NCBI GenBank assembly: GCA_030550775.1
Contig: JAUQOS010000013.1
Location: 1 to 37,987, forward strand
Direction: 5' to 3'
Length of the DNA: 37,987 bases
Origin: Armatimonadota bacterium
Lineage (GTDB): Bacteria; Armatimonadota; Fimbriimonadia; Fimbriimonadales; GBS-DC
A program made the translations under genes and the position numbers. The notes beneath the pieces were generated by a model, which had not been told where the DNA came from, did not search any database, and saw nothing but the letters and a program-made list of their open reading frames with translations. Positions 27,568 through 35,839 of this stretch are shown here, in pieces (within the stretch, counting starts at the first letter, position 1; each line of letters begins with the position of its first letter).

Positions 27568-28346
27568 ATGCAACATTGGCAATCGCGGGGGCAACTTTTG
27601 GCGAGGCAGTGCGCAAACGCATCCTCATCGTGATTTTGCTAATTGCGCTGCTGATTATCCTCATCAGCCCTGCATTCGGACCGTTCGCAGGTGGGCGTGG
27701 CGCCCGCACGCTGATTATTAGCTTCGGCTTTGGGGTGATTCAGCTGGCAGGTACTTTTATCGCCATCATTATGTGCACGGGGCTCATCCCCACCGAAATT
27801 GAGCGACGCACAATTTACACCATCCTCTCCAAGCCTGTGCAACGCTATCAGTTCGTGCTGGGCAAGTTTTTTGGGGCGGTTGGCACGCTCGGCTTTATGT
27901 ACCTGATGATGGGCATCGTGTTTCTAATCGCCACGCGCCTTGCTTTAGGCGAGTTTGATGGGCGCATCATTCCGGGGCTGTTGATGTTCTTTTTCCAAAG
28001 CTCGCTGCTGGCAGCAGTAGTAATCTTCTTCTCAACCTTCGTCTCGCCCCTGGTGAACTACTTCCTTTCGGGCGGGGTATTCCTGCTGGGCAACCTGCTC
28101 AGCAGCTTTTTGGAGACCATCCAACGCAATCCTGAAGTCACTCCAATAACGCGCATTCCCGTGCAACTTCTCACGATTATCCTGCCTAACTTCGCGAATT
28201 TCAATGTGCAAAACCCCATCATCAATCCTGAACAAGTCATCACTGACCCTGTGGCATACACAGTGCAAACTATTGCGTATGCGATTGTCTACATCGTGAT
28301 GCTGCTGGTGCTTAGTATGTTGATCTTTAACCAGCGCGAGATGTAG
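27564..28346 (+). CDS. ABC-2 type transporter permease
   Basis: 260 residues. The ATG overlaps the stop codon of the ATPase gene (ATGA), so the two are translationally coupled. Six or so membrane helices are seen; the pattern EAVRKRILIVILLIALLI at the start and the cytoplasmic EIERRTIYTILSKPVQR coupling segment are typical of ABC-2 permeases of the NatB/CopY-like group. It forms a dimer bound to two copies of the ATPase in the cytoplasmic membrane. The next gene starts 22 bases later in the same unit. Confidence 0.9.
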   Translation: MNATLAIAGATFGEAVRKRILIVILLIALLIILISPAFGPFAGGRGARTLIISFGFGVIQLAGTFIAIIMCTGLIPTEIERRTIYTILSKPVQRYQFVLGKFFGAVGTLGFMYLMMGIVFLIATRLALGEFDGRIIPGLLMFFFQSSLLAAVVIFFSTFVSPLVNYFLSGGVFLLGNLLSSFLETIQRNPEVTPITRIPVQLLTIILPNFANFNVQNPIINPEQVITDPVAYTVQTIAYAIVYIVMLLVLSMLIFNQREM

Positions 28347-28368
28347 GCATACAGCGAGGTGAGGAAGA

Positions 28369-29658
28369 ATGAAGCGCAATTATACGGCTCTCAAAGTCGC
28401 TGTACTGGCGCTGTTTATCGTTCAAGCACTTTTGCAGTTGCGGATTTATCCGCTATGGGCGCGCAACTACGCGCCTAAGCAAGCCGCGCCGATTGGGCTC
28501 TCGCCCGACCAACTGCTAGTGGCGGTGGCGGGTTTTCGTGAATTTTTGGCAGCCATCCTGTGGGTGCGTGCCGACGGCTTTTTCCACTCGGGCAACTACG
28601 ACGCGATTTTGCCCATGCTGCGCTTGGTGACTTGGTTAGATCCCCACAACTTGGATGTTTACTCCACGGGCGCGTGGCACATGGGCTACAACTTCACCGA
28701 CGAGTCGCAACGCTCCGACCGCCGCTACATCCCGCTTGCGCTCAAGTTCCTCGAAGAAGGCATCCAGAACAACCCCACCGTATGGGATCTTTACTTTGAG
28801 ATGGGCTGGATGTACTACCACAAAATCCAAGATCCCACCAACGCCGTGCCGTGGATGCGCCTTGCAAATGAGTATCCCGATATGATCCCTGCTCGTCGCC
28901 ACTTGCTGGCACACGCCTACTTCAAGTCTGGGCGCTTTGACGACGCTGTGGATTGGTGGGGGAAACTCTTCTTGGATGCCGAAAAGAATCGCCACAAAGA
29001 CTGGGAGTCGTCGCAACTCTACGATGTGCGCCAAAACAACCTTGAGGACACTATCTTAGACATTCTGCGTCGCTACGGCCCCAACCCCGAGACACAACCC
29101 CCAGTTGATTTGGACTTCGACGCGACAGTGAAAGTCATCCGCCCACGCGTGTTGTTGGTGGAAGGCAGGCTGGGCATTCCCACGATTGGCGCACGCGTAA
29201 CGGTCATCCTGCGCGACAAAGGGCGCACCATCGACTATACCCCTAAAGCCCTCAAGACCTTCACCTTTGAGGTAGACCCGAAATTCACCTACATGCAAGA
29301 CTCCTTGGCGGTGCGCGATGAGAAGTTCCGTCGCGAAATCGACATGAGCAAAGACCCCAAAATGTATCCGTTCAAGGCGCCAGAGTATGAGGTGGAGTTT
29401 ATCTTCGAGCCGCGCTATGCCTCGCCCAATGTGCAGGCACGCATCGGCTCAGACGGCGTGGGGATGTATGACGCTCGCTACCTAGAGGAAGTACGTGAGA
29501 AGCCTTCGCCGATTGAGGTGCCCAAGTACGCTAAAGTGTCGGATGAAGTGCGGCGTGAGGTGGAGAACCCAACGCGCGAGGTCTCTTATTGGCGCGTACG
29601 CAAGGTGATTACCCTCACGCGCGAAGAAATCTTGATGTTGGGGAAACGCGGCGAATGA
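28369..29658 (+). CDS. Membrane-anchored TPR-like protein, unknown function
   Basis: 429 residues; GAGGAAG precedes the ATG closely. One membrane helix (about residues 9-27) is followed by helical repeats of TPR type (about 70-215; for example ILPMLRLVTWLDPHNLDVYS and YFKSGRFDDAVDWWGKLF) facing outward. The C-terminal half (about 240-430) is mostly beta and charged, with no match I know. It sits between an ABC exporter and a carboxy-lyase gene in one operon and overlaps the next gene by four bases. A role in assembling or supporting the ABC exporter is inferred only from position. Confidence 0.75.
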   Translation: MKRNYTALKVAVLALFIVQALLQLRIYPLWARNYAPKQAAPIGLSPDQLLVAVAGFREFLAAILWVRADGFFHSGNYDAILPMLRLVTWLDPHNLDVYSTGAWHMGYNFTDESQRSDRRYIPLALKFLEEGIQNNPTVWDLYFEMGWMYYHKIQDPTNAVPWMRLANEYPDMIPARRHLLAHAYFKSGRFDDAVDWWGKLFLDAEKNRHKDWESSQLYDVRQNNLEDTILDILRRYGPNPETQPPVDLDFDATVKVIRPRVLLVEGRLGIPTIGARVTVILRDKGRTIDYTPKALKTFTFEVDPKFTYMQDSLAVRDEKFRREIDMSKDPKMYPFKAPEYEVEFIFEPRYASPNVQARIGSDGVGMYDARYLEEVREKPSPIEVPKYAKVSDEVRREVENPTREVSYWRVRKVITLTREEILMLGKRGE

Positions 29659-30554
29659 ACTTTCCACTGGTGGGCGAGGAGCGGTTAGAAGACCCTGGTG
29701 CACGGTTGCGCTTGTTGTGGGAGCAGCGCAATATCGTGGTAATGCCGGGCGTGTTCAACGCCGCCCTCGCCCGTCTGGTGCAATTTCACGGCTTCGATGC
29801 GCTTTACATCTCAGGGGCAGGCGTGACGAACAGCCTGTTGGGGCTGCCAGACCATGCCTTCATTAGCCTGCCTGAAATGGCGCAGGTGTGTAACTACATC
29901 ACTTCCGTTATCAGCATCCCTGCCGTCGCTGATGCCGATACAGGCTACGGCGAGCCACTCCAAGTGGCACGCGCGATTCAACAGCTGGAGCGTGCTGGAT
30001 TGGCAGGCGTGCATATTGAAGACCAAGTCAGTCCCAAGCGGTGCGGGCACTTGGAAGGCAAGGAGGTCATCCCCACCGAGGCAATGGTCGCTAAAATCAA
30101 AGCAGCGGTGCGCGCCCGCAGCAATCCTAACTTCGTGATTATCGCCCGCACAGATGCCCGCGCCCTTGAGGGGCTGGAAGGCGCGATTGAACGCGCCAAA
30201 CGGTATGTGGAGGCGGGCGCTGACGCTATCTTCCCTGAGGCGTTACAATCGCCGGATGAGTTCGACCGCTTCGCACGCGCGATCCCCGTGCCTCTGATGG
30301 CGAACATGACGGAGTTCGGCAAGACACCCTACCTCACCGTACAAGAGTTCGCCCAACTGGGCTATAAAATGGTGATTTTTCCAATGAGTTGCTTCCGCGC
30401 GATGATGAAAGCCGCCGAGCAGGTGTTGACCGCACTCAAACAGCTAGGCACCCAAACCCCCCTGCTGGAGGCGATGCAAACCCGCGCGGAGCTGTATGAG
30501 TTGCTGGAATACGATCGGTATTTGCAGTATGACCGCGAGTTGGCACAAGCATGA
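29655..30554 (+). CDS. Isocitrate lyase / PEP mutase superfamily enzyme
   Basis: 299 residues. ATG 29655 overlaps the previous stop codon; an in-frame ATG at 29589 lies inside the previous gene and is not needed. The TIM-barrel shows VVMPGVFNAALARL at strand 1, DALYISGAG at strand 2, ADADTGYGEP with the Mg2+-binding Asp pair, and the loop SPKRCGHLEGK with the catalytic C130. FVIIARTDAR and the MANMTEFGKTP segment fit 2-methylisocitrate lyase (PrpB). Members also include oxaloacetate decarboxylase and phosphonate enzymes. prpC and prpD are absent here, so the exact reaction is open. The end overlaps the next gene by four bases. Confidence 0.88.
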   Translation: MNFPLVGEERLEDPGARLRLLWEQRNIVVMPGVFNAALARLVQFHGFDALYISGAGVTNSLLGLPDHAFISLPEMAQVCNYITSVISIPAVADADTGYGEPLQVARAIQQLERAGLAGVHIEDQVSPKRCGHLEGKEVIPTEAMVAKIKAAVRARSNPNFVIIARTDARALEGLEGAIERAKRYVEAGADAIFPEALQSPDEFDRFARAIPVPLMANMTEFGKTPYLTVQEFAQLGYKMVIFPMSCFRAMMKAAEQVLTALKQLGTQTPLLEAMQTRAELYELLEYDRYLQYDRELAQA

Positions 30555-31720
30555 ACCAGAAAATCTTTGTGGCAGATAAGCTGCAGCGCGTACCCCCTGC
30601 CTACCCCGACGACAGCCTGCTGCGAGCGGCAGAGCTGATGACGCAGGGAGGTGCAAGCGCGGTGCCAATCATCGAGTTTGGCATGCCCGTGGGTGTGCTG
30701 ACTGAAACACGCTTGCGTGAGGCACTCCAGCGTGGCGCCAACTGGCTTGAACCCGTTGCCCCCTGGATGGAGACCGACTTTCTACGCATTCCGATTGACA
30801 CGCCTGTTGAAGAAGCTGCCGAAACACTCGCCTACACCGACCAACCCGCTATTGGTGTAGACCCGTGGGGGCGTTATGTGGGTGTGATCACTTTGGCAGG
30901 GCTAGTGGCGCGCCCTATCAGCCTGCCCCAGGTGGGCATGATCGGTGGTATGGCGACCCCGCTGGGCGTCTATCTGACTAACGGTGTGGTGAGCGCGGGC
31001 GCAGGCACACTGGGACTGATGCTCACAGGTGCCCTACTGTTTGCGCTGTTCCTTGCGGCGCATTGGCTGGTAATCGGCGGCATGTGGTGGGCGCAGCAGC
31101 AGTTTGGCATACCGTTGTATAGCTACTACAACTCGCCTTTCGCAGGTCAGTGGTTTCTTTTTTCGGATGTGATGGGGCTGGTGCTGCGCAGTTCGATTTT
31201 TGTGATTTTCCTGCTGCTGATGCGCATGCTGCCGATTTCAGGCACGCATGCGGCCGAGCACATGGTGGTGCACGCCATTGAGCGAGGTGAGCCGTTGACC
31301 CTAGAAGTCGTGCGGCGAATGCCCCGCGTGCATCCGCGCTGTGGCACGAACCTTGTGGCGGGCATCGCGCTGTTTTTGGGCTTGGCGAAGGTGTTTCAGT
31401 TTGGTGCACCCGAAGGCGACGCCCGCGACTTCGGGCTACTAATGGCGTTGCTGCTCACTCTGCTATTTTGGCGTTCGTTTGGCGGCTTTTTGCAATGGAT
31501 TGCCACCACCAAGCCCCCCACCGACAAGCAGCTGCTGAACGCCATTCGCGTGGGCGAGGAGTTGTTGCGGAAGGCGCGCCCCTACAGCGGAGCCACGCCT
31601 TCCTTCGGCTTGCGCTTACTCAACAGTGGCATTCTGCAGATCCTGATCGGGGCGTGGGGGCTGATGGCGTTGCTGTACCTGCTAGAGGCGTTGCTGGGCG
31701 TGACTTTGATTATAGAGTAG
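30551..31720 (+). CDS. CBS domain pair fused to DUF1385 membrane protein
   Basis: 389 residues. The ATG overlaps the previous stop codon (ATGA). Residues about 1-125 are a tandem CBS pair (DDSLLRAAELMTQGGASAVP and TPVEEAAETLAYTDQPAIGV), a module that senses adenine nucleotides. The remainder has four or five membrane helices and the DUF1385 signature: GTHAAEHMVVHAIERGEPLT then HPRCGTN, with conserved His, Glu and Cys that suggest a metal site. DUF1385 (YqhQ-like) proteins have no firm function and normally lack the CBS part, so the fusion hints at control by cellular energy state. It closes the five-gene unit; its end overlaps the convergent DUF2339 gene by 11 bases. Confidence 0.85.
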   Translation: MNQKIFVADKLQRVPPAYPDDSLLRAAELMTQGGASAVPIIEFGMPVGVLTETRLREALQRGANWLEPVAPWMETDFLRIPIDTPVEEAAETLAYTDQPAIGVDPWGRYVGVITLAGLVARPISLPQVGMIGGMATPLGVYLTNGVVSAGAGTLGLMLTGALLFALFLAAHWLVIGGMWWAQQQFGIPLYSYYNSPFAGQWFLFSDVMGLVLRSSIFVIFLLLMRMLPISGTHAAEHMVVHAIERGEPLTLEVVRRMPRVHPRCGTNLVAGIALFLGLAKVFQFGAPEGDARDFGLLMALLLTLLFWRSFGGFLQWIATTKPPTDKQLLNAIRVGEELLRKARPYSGATPSFGLRLLNSGILQILIGAWGLMALLYLLEALLGVTLIIE

Positions 31721-33536
31721 ACGTCTGGTCTGCCCTACCGAAGCGGCTGTAAAGCCACGCCACACCAATCAGCGTTAGCCCCAGTCCTGCAAAGCTGAAC
31801 ACTCGATACGGCATCTGCAGAAAGCTCAGATCATACAAGAACAACTTGAACACAGTAAAGCCAAGGATGGACAGCCCCATCAGGCGCAAGGCGCGGATGG
31901 CTTGGCGCACACCGCCCAACAATAGCCCCGCGCCGATAACCGTCCACTCCAGCGAGACCAGCATGTGCGCCTGTGGCGCGCCCCGCTGCCCCGCCAGCTC
32001 AAAAGCGTACAAGGTCTGCTCTGCACTGAGCCACAGCAGCCCCACCAAGATACCGAGCGCGGTCGTCGCGCCCAGCACCTCGCGTGGAAACACGCCATCC
32101 AGCGGCATCGTCGGCTCGACGCGGATGGAACGATGCAACGCCCATAGCGACACGCCCATCCCCACCAGCCACGCCAGCAGCGCAACGCCGTGCTCGTTCA
32201 GCAGCACAAGCGCGGTTCTAATCGGCTCCAGCAGCGTGACAAACACCACCACCGCTGTGATAAGCGCCAGCACCACGCCGTAGCCGTACACCAGTCGCAG
32301 CTGATAGCGCAGGCTAACAACCAACAATCCCGCTGTAAGCAGGCTGTAGACCACAGCCTGCACCGCGCGCTGGAGCTCCACTGCGATCGCCCCGAGCAAG
32401 CACACCACCCCCAGCGTAAGCAGCGTGGCAGCCGCATAGGCATCCTGCAGGCGGTATTTGAGCACGCTCAAGACCAAGTAAATCACGCCCGCCACCGCAA
32501 GCAACGCGCCTGGCGACGCCTGCCACAACTCGCGAGCAAGCAGATACGCATAGGGCAAATAGATCAGCGATGCGATGGTAAACTGCGCGAGGTCTATTTC
32601 CCCTGTGGGCTCGCGACGAATGGAGGCGGGTAGCAAGTACGCAATGCTAAACAACACATAGTACACAGTGAGAAAGCTCAAGGTCATCCGGTTGAACTCA
32701 GGTTTGTAGCTCTCCAGCGCCCAGCCGACCAACAACACAACCGTTGCTACCAGACAGGTGGCTTGCTGCACGCGCCATTCACGGGCAGTGGCGACTGCCA
32801 GCATACCTGCGTTTAGCACTGTCAGGTAGCCGAAGAAGTTCAGGGGGCTGTTGCTACTGCCGTCGCCGCGCAGCCAGACGGGGGCACTGAAGCCGCCCAG
32901 CGTTGCTACAATTGCCAGCGTCTCTGAGTTGCGCCACAGTGCCAGCCCCACCCCGACTCCAGTGGTTAGCGCGGCAACCCCAAACGCCTCCGCAAAGCCC
33001 AGCAAGGCGTAGCGCCCCCAGCCCGCCCATGTGCTGAGATAGAGCGTGGCTAAGCCCGCACCCATCAACCCGTCTATGAACCACTCATCCGAGCGATGGC
33101 GTGCGGCGACGCCCAAGCCAATCAGCGCAAACCCGCCCAAGTAGCCCATCGCCAAGCGTCCTTCGGGCGTCAGGCGTGTCCACGCCCAGCCTAAAAAGAA
33201 CGCCGTCGCGATAAACAACAATACGATGCCTGTGTACAGCGCGACCTTACTGCCTAGCACGTGCTCCAGCGCCCCCACCGCATTGGATGTCGCTGATTCG
33301 GTTATCTCAACAGAAGGTGTGGGCAGCACAGGGCGTGCCTCGCGGCGGGGCGTAGGAATGGGCTGAGCAGGCGTCGCAGGCGGTGGCGCGACACTTGGTG
33401 TTTTCAGGGATGCTGGTTGTGCAGATGCTGCTTGCGTCTTCGCCTCTATTCGCCGCTCTAAGCGCTGCAGGCGCTGTGTCAACTGCTCTAGCTGCTGCTT
33501 AATTTGCTGCAGCTCTTGGCGCATCTCGTCATTCAT
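31710..33536 (-). CDS. DUF2339 multi-pass membrane protein
   Basis: 608 residues from ATG 33536, with GGAGG eight bases upstream; the frame goes on to 33551 but passes through that site. The N-terminal 35 residues form a Gln/Leu-rich coiled coil (ELQQIKQQLEQLTQRLQRLE), then a Pro-rich linker (about 45-80), then many membrane helices, probably fourteen or more, with LGWAWTRLTPEGRLAMGYLG and LALWRNSETLAIVATLGGF typical of DUF2339. The family is found in many Gram-negative bacteria; its function is unknown. The convergent neighbour overlaps its 3' end. A palindrome lies upstream at 33586-33597. Confidence 0.88.
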   Translation of the reverse strand: MNDEMRQELQQIKQQLEQLTQRLQRLERRIEAKTQAASAQPASLKTPSVAPPPATPAQPIPTPRREARPVLPTPSVEITESATSNAVGALEHVLGSKVALYTGIVLLFIATAFFLGWAWTRLTPEGRLAMGYLGGFALIGLGVAARHRSDEWFIDGLMGAGLATLYLSTWAGWGRYALLGFAEAFGVAALTTGVGVGLALWRNSETLAIVATLGGFSAPVWLRGDGSSNSPLNFFGYLTVLNAGMLAVATAREWRVQQATCLVATVVLLVGWALESYKPEFNRMTLSFLTVYYVLFSIAYLLPASIRREPTGEIDLAQFTIASLIYLPYAYLLARELWQASPGALLAVAGVIYLVLSVLKYRLQDAYAAATLLTLGVVCLLGAIAVELQRAVQAVVYSLLTAGLLVVSLRYQLRLVYGYGVVLALITAVVVFVTLLEPIRTALVLLNEHGVALLAWLVGMGVSLWALHRSIRVEPTMPLDGVFPREVLGATTALGILVGLLWLSAEQTLYAFELAGQRGAPQAHMLVSLEWTVIGAGLLLGGVRQAIRALRLMGLSILGFTVFKLFLYDLSFLQMPYRVFSFAGLGLTLIGVAWLYSRFGRADQTSTL

Positions 33537-33585
33537 TTGCAGCACCTCCACCTATCTTTACGCAGCGCACATCCCCTCGCATATA

Positions 33586-33597
33586 GGACATATGTCC
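33586..33597. promoter_or_regulatory. 12-bp palindrome upstream of DUF2339 gene
   Basis: GGACATATGTCC is a perfect palindrome 50 bases upstream of the DUF2339 start codon, in the position of a promoter or operator. No -35/-10 pair is convincing around it. Further up, TAGCGTCGGCGCCCCCACCA (33618-33637) matches the linker of the repeat at 10153-10172 at 19 of 20 positions. Confidence 0.35.
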
Positions 33598-33692
33598 CAA
33601 ACTGCAGCCCGACCCCATAGCGTCGGCGCCCCCACCAACAGCTTGTTCGCAAGACACCGACCAACGAAAGTGGGTTGCTGCCGCCCCTTGCT

Positions 33693-34832
33693 TCAACCGT
33701 CGTTCCTAAGCAGCTGGACTGGCTCGCCATAATGGCGCACGCTGGCGTGCTTCGCTTGCACCACCCACGGCAGGAAGGCTGCATCACCCAAACTGGATAA
33801 CTGCAGCAGCTCAGAATCCCGAAAGCGCGCGGCATTGGCAGTCACCAACGGTACCAGACGATAGTCCAGGGTGGCTATGAGGTGCTCGAAGCCGACTTGT
33901 TGGAACACAGGCGGCTCGACAAGCAGTCGTGTAGCGCGCTCGTGGGGCACGGCAGCGAGCAGACTCCAGTAGTCGGTTTCTCCGCGTGCTATTCGTTGGA
34001 TAACAGCTAGCAACTGTTCCACTGCGGGCGAATCGGGCGGTTGAAGCATAATCTGCGCATCCGCGTGACGCAACAATTGGCGGAGCTGCTCGCGCGTTTG
34101 CACGCCTTCCAGTTGCTGTTCAAGGGGAGCGGCATCTGCTTTGACGAAGATTCCGTGCAGATGCGGATGAGCACGCAACTTCTGAAACAGCGGCAGGGCG
34201 CGTGGAGCCAGTGGCAGCGCCCCGCGCAACGCTGCCTCCACTTGCCTGCCCGTGTGGTCTAACAGCAATTCGCACGCGCGTAGGCGCGTCATGGGGCTTT
34301 TGCTATTGGCGAGCCGAATCAGCAACGGCACAGCATCGGCGCCCATCGCCCGCAGGCGCTCAATAGCTAGGTAAGCGGTGCCGCTGTGCGCCAGCGTCAG
34401 TTGCAACAGCAAGAGCGGCTCGCTGGGCTGCCACGCCGCCACGCGCGCGTGGAGAGTGGGGAGCACCTCTATCAGCGACCACTCACCCCGAAACAGCTTA
34501 CTGAACAACTGCTCATCACTTAGGCGGGGCGCAGCCACCTGACGCTTTGGCTCGGTAGCCAAGTCGGATGCGCGGTGGGGCAACGCGCGTGCGTGCAGAT
34601 GTGCTAAGCACTGCTCAGCCGCCAAGTAGAGGCTTGCCAACTCATTGAGTCGGGCGCGCGTGTCGGTATGGCTCAGCAGGCGTTGCAGGCTCTCAGCAAG
34701 CGGGGCAAGGGCATCATATGCCTGAATTGCGCTTAGAGCTTCGCGCAGCGGTTCCAAGCCGCCCGAACGCGCCAGCCCTAACGCCAGCGCGTGCTGGATT
34801 GCTTGCCGCAGCTGTTCCAAAGCCTGTTGCAT
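33693..34832 (-). CDS. Helical-repeat (HEAT-like) protein, unknown function
   Basis: 379 residues, Leu- and Ala-rich and almost all predicted helix. Segments such as AVPLLIRLANSKSPMTRLRA followed by CELLLDHTG look like HEAT-type repeats around residues 130-230; the C-terminal 150 residues have no evident repeat. There is no signal peptide or membrane helix, so it is probably cytoplasmic. A minus-strand TATAAT at 34859-34854 lies about 20 bases before the ATG. It is divergent from the sigma factor gene, with roughly 100 bases between them; this placement would allow shared control but no role is claimed. Confidence 0.7.
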   Translation of the reverse strand: MQQALEQLRQAIQHALALGLARSGGLEPLREALSAIQAYDALAPLAESLQRLLSHTDTRARLNELASLYLAAEQCLAHLHARALPHRASDLATEPKRQVAAPRLSDEQLFSKLFRGEWSLIEVLPTLHARVAAWQPSEPLLLLQLTLAHSGTAYLAIERLRAMGADAVPLLIRLANSKSPMTRLRACELLLDHTGRQVEAALRGALPLAPRALPLFQKLRAHPHLHGIFVKADAAPLEQQLEGVQTREQLRQLLRHADAQIMLQPPDSPAVEQLLAVIQRIARGETDYWSLLAAVPHERATRLLVEPPVFQQVGFEHLIATLDYRLVPLVTANAARFRDSELLQLSSLGDAAFLPWVVQAKHASVRHYGEPVQLLRNDG

Positions 34833-34884
34833 TATGGGCTCCGTGCGAAAGCGATTATACCGCGTTCATCACGCGGATACGTTT

Positions 34885-34900
34885 TGGCACAAAAGTTGCT
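34885..34900 (+). promoter_or_regulatory. Sigma-54-type promoter candidate of sigma factor gene
   Basis: TGGCAC, five bases, TTGCT: the GG and GC pairs are exactly 12 bases apart, as required for -24/-12 promoters. The predicted RNA start near 34911 leaves 24 bases to ATG 34935, with a GGAAGGGG site at 34920-34927. No sigma-70 -10 is seen in this position on the plus strand. Confidence 0.45.
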
Positions 34901-34934
34901 GCACTTGCCCATGCAATACGGAAGGGGTTCACAA

Positions 34935-35837
34935 ATGACGCCGACCTATCTTGAGTCCGCTGGCTATCCAGAAACGGAGTTGTGCGGAGGCGACCTTGGA
35001 GAGTTGGAAGCCGAGTGGGAGCAAGGCGCCAGCACGGCGCTGATTGACGCAATGTTCGGCGACATCCTGCGCCGTCCCCTGCTCAGCCCCGAAGAAGAGC
35101 TAGAACTGCTCAAGCGCGCGCAACAGGGCGACGAGAATGCCCAGACGCGCCTAATTGAGTCGAACCTGCGTTTGGTGATTAGCGTGGCGCGTCGCTATGT
35201 GCGCCCTGGCATGCCGTTAGAAGACTTGGTGCAGGAGGGGGCGATTGGGCTGATACGCGCCATCCGCAACTTCGATGTGACTCGTGGGTTGCGGTTCAGC
35301 ACTTATGCCATTCACTGGATTCGCCAAAGTGTAGGGCGGGCAGCCGATGCACAAACCAACATGATTCGGCTACCCAACCACGCTATTGACTCTCTGCGCA
35401 AGATAGAGCGTGCCCGCAACGAGCTGCGCGCGCTTATGGGCAAAGAGCCGACCGAAGAGCAGATTGCCGAGCACTTGGGCATGCCAGTAAGCAAAGTAAC
35501 ACGCCTATTGCGTTATACCCGCTCGAACTACTCGCTGGAGTACAAAGTGGGCGATGACCAGGGCTCGCCGTTGGGCGCACTGTTAGCCAGCCCCGAAGAG
35601 CAAGATCCCGAAACCGTTGCTATTGAGCGCGTGTGGCTGTCGGAGATTTTCGCGATTATTGACACCCGCCTCACCCCCAACGAACGCTGGGCAATCTACC
35701 GCCATCTGGGCTTGGATGTGAGCGACATTCCACCGGGGCACACGAAACGGCTCTCGCGGGAGCGCGTGCGCCAACTGGAAAAGCAAGCGCTAACAAAACT
35801 GCGCGCCTTAGCACGCGAGTATTTTGCAGAGAAATAA
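34935..35837 (+). CDS. Sigma-70 family RNA polymerase sigma factor with shortened region 4
   Basis: 300 residues. ATG 34935 is supported by GGAAGGGG upstream; the frame is open from 34791 but overlaps the divergent gene. Region 1.1 is absent. Region 1.2/2 runs from about 35: LLSPEEELELLKRAQQGDEN, LIESNLRLVISVARRY, MPLEDLVQEGAIGLIRAI and the -10-binding RFSTYAIHWIRQSVGRA. Region 3 follows. Region 4 reads LTPNERWAIYRHLGLDVSD, then GHTKRLSRERVRQLEKQAL: the recognition helix is kept, but the preceding helix, usually T-LEEIG--FGV, is missing. It is probably an alternative, RpoD-related factor, not the main one. The following SPOR gene is convergent. Confidence 0.88.
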   Translation: MTPTYLESAGYPETELCGGDLGELEAEWEQGASTALIDAMFGDILRRPLLSPEEELELLKRAQQGDENAQTRLIESNLRLVISVARRYVRPGMPLEDLVQEGAIGLIRAIRNFDVTRGLRFSTYAIHWIRQSVGRAADAQTNMIRLPNHAIDSLRKIERARNELRALMGKEPTEEQIAEHLGMPVSKVTRLLRYTRSNYSLEYKVGDDQGSPLGALLASPEEQDPETVAIERVWLSEIFAIIDTRLTPNERWAIYRHLGLDVSDIPPGHTKRLSRERVRQLEKQALTKLRALAREYFAEK

Positions 35838-35839
35838 CG

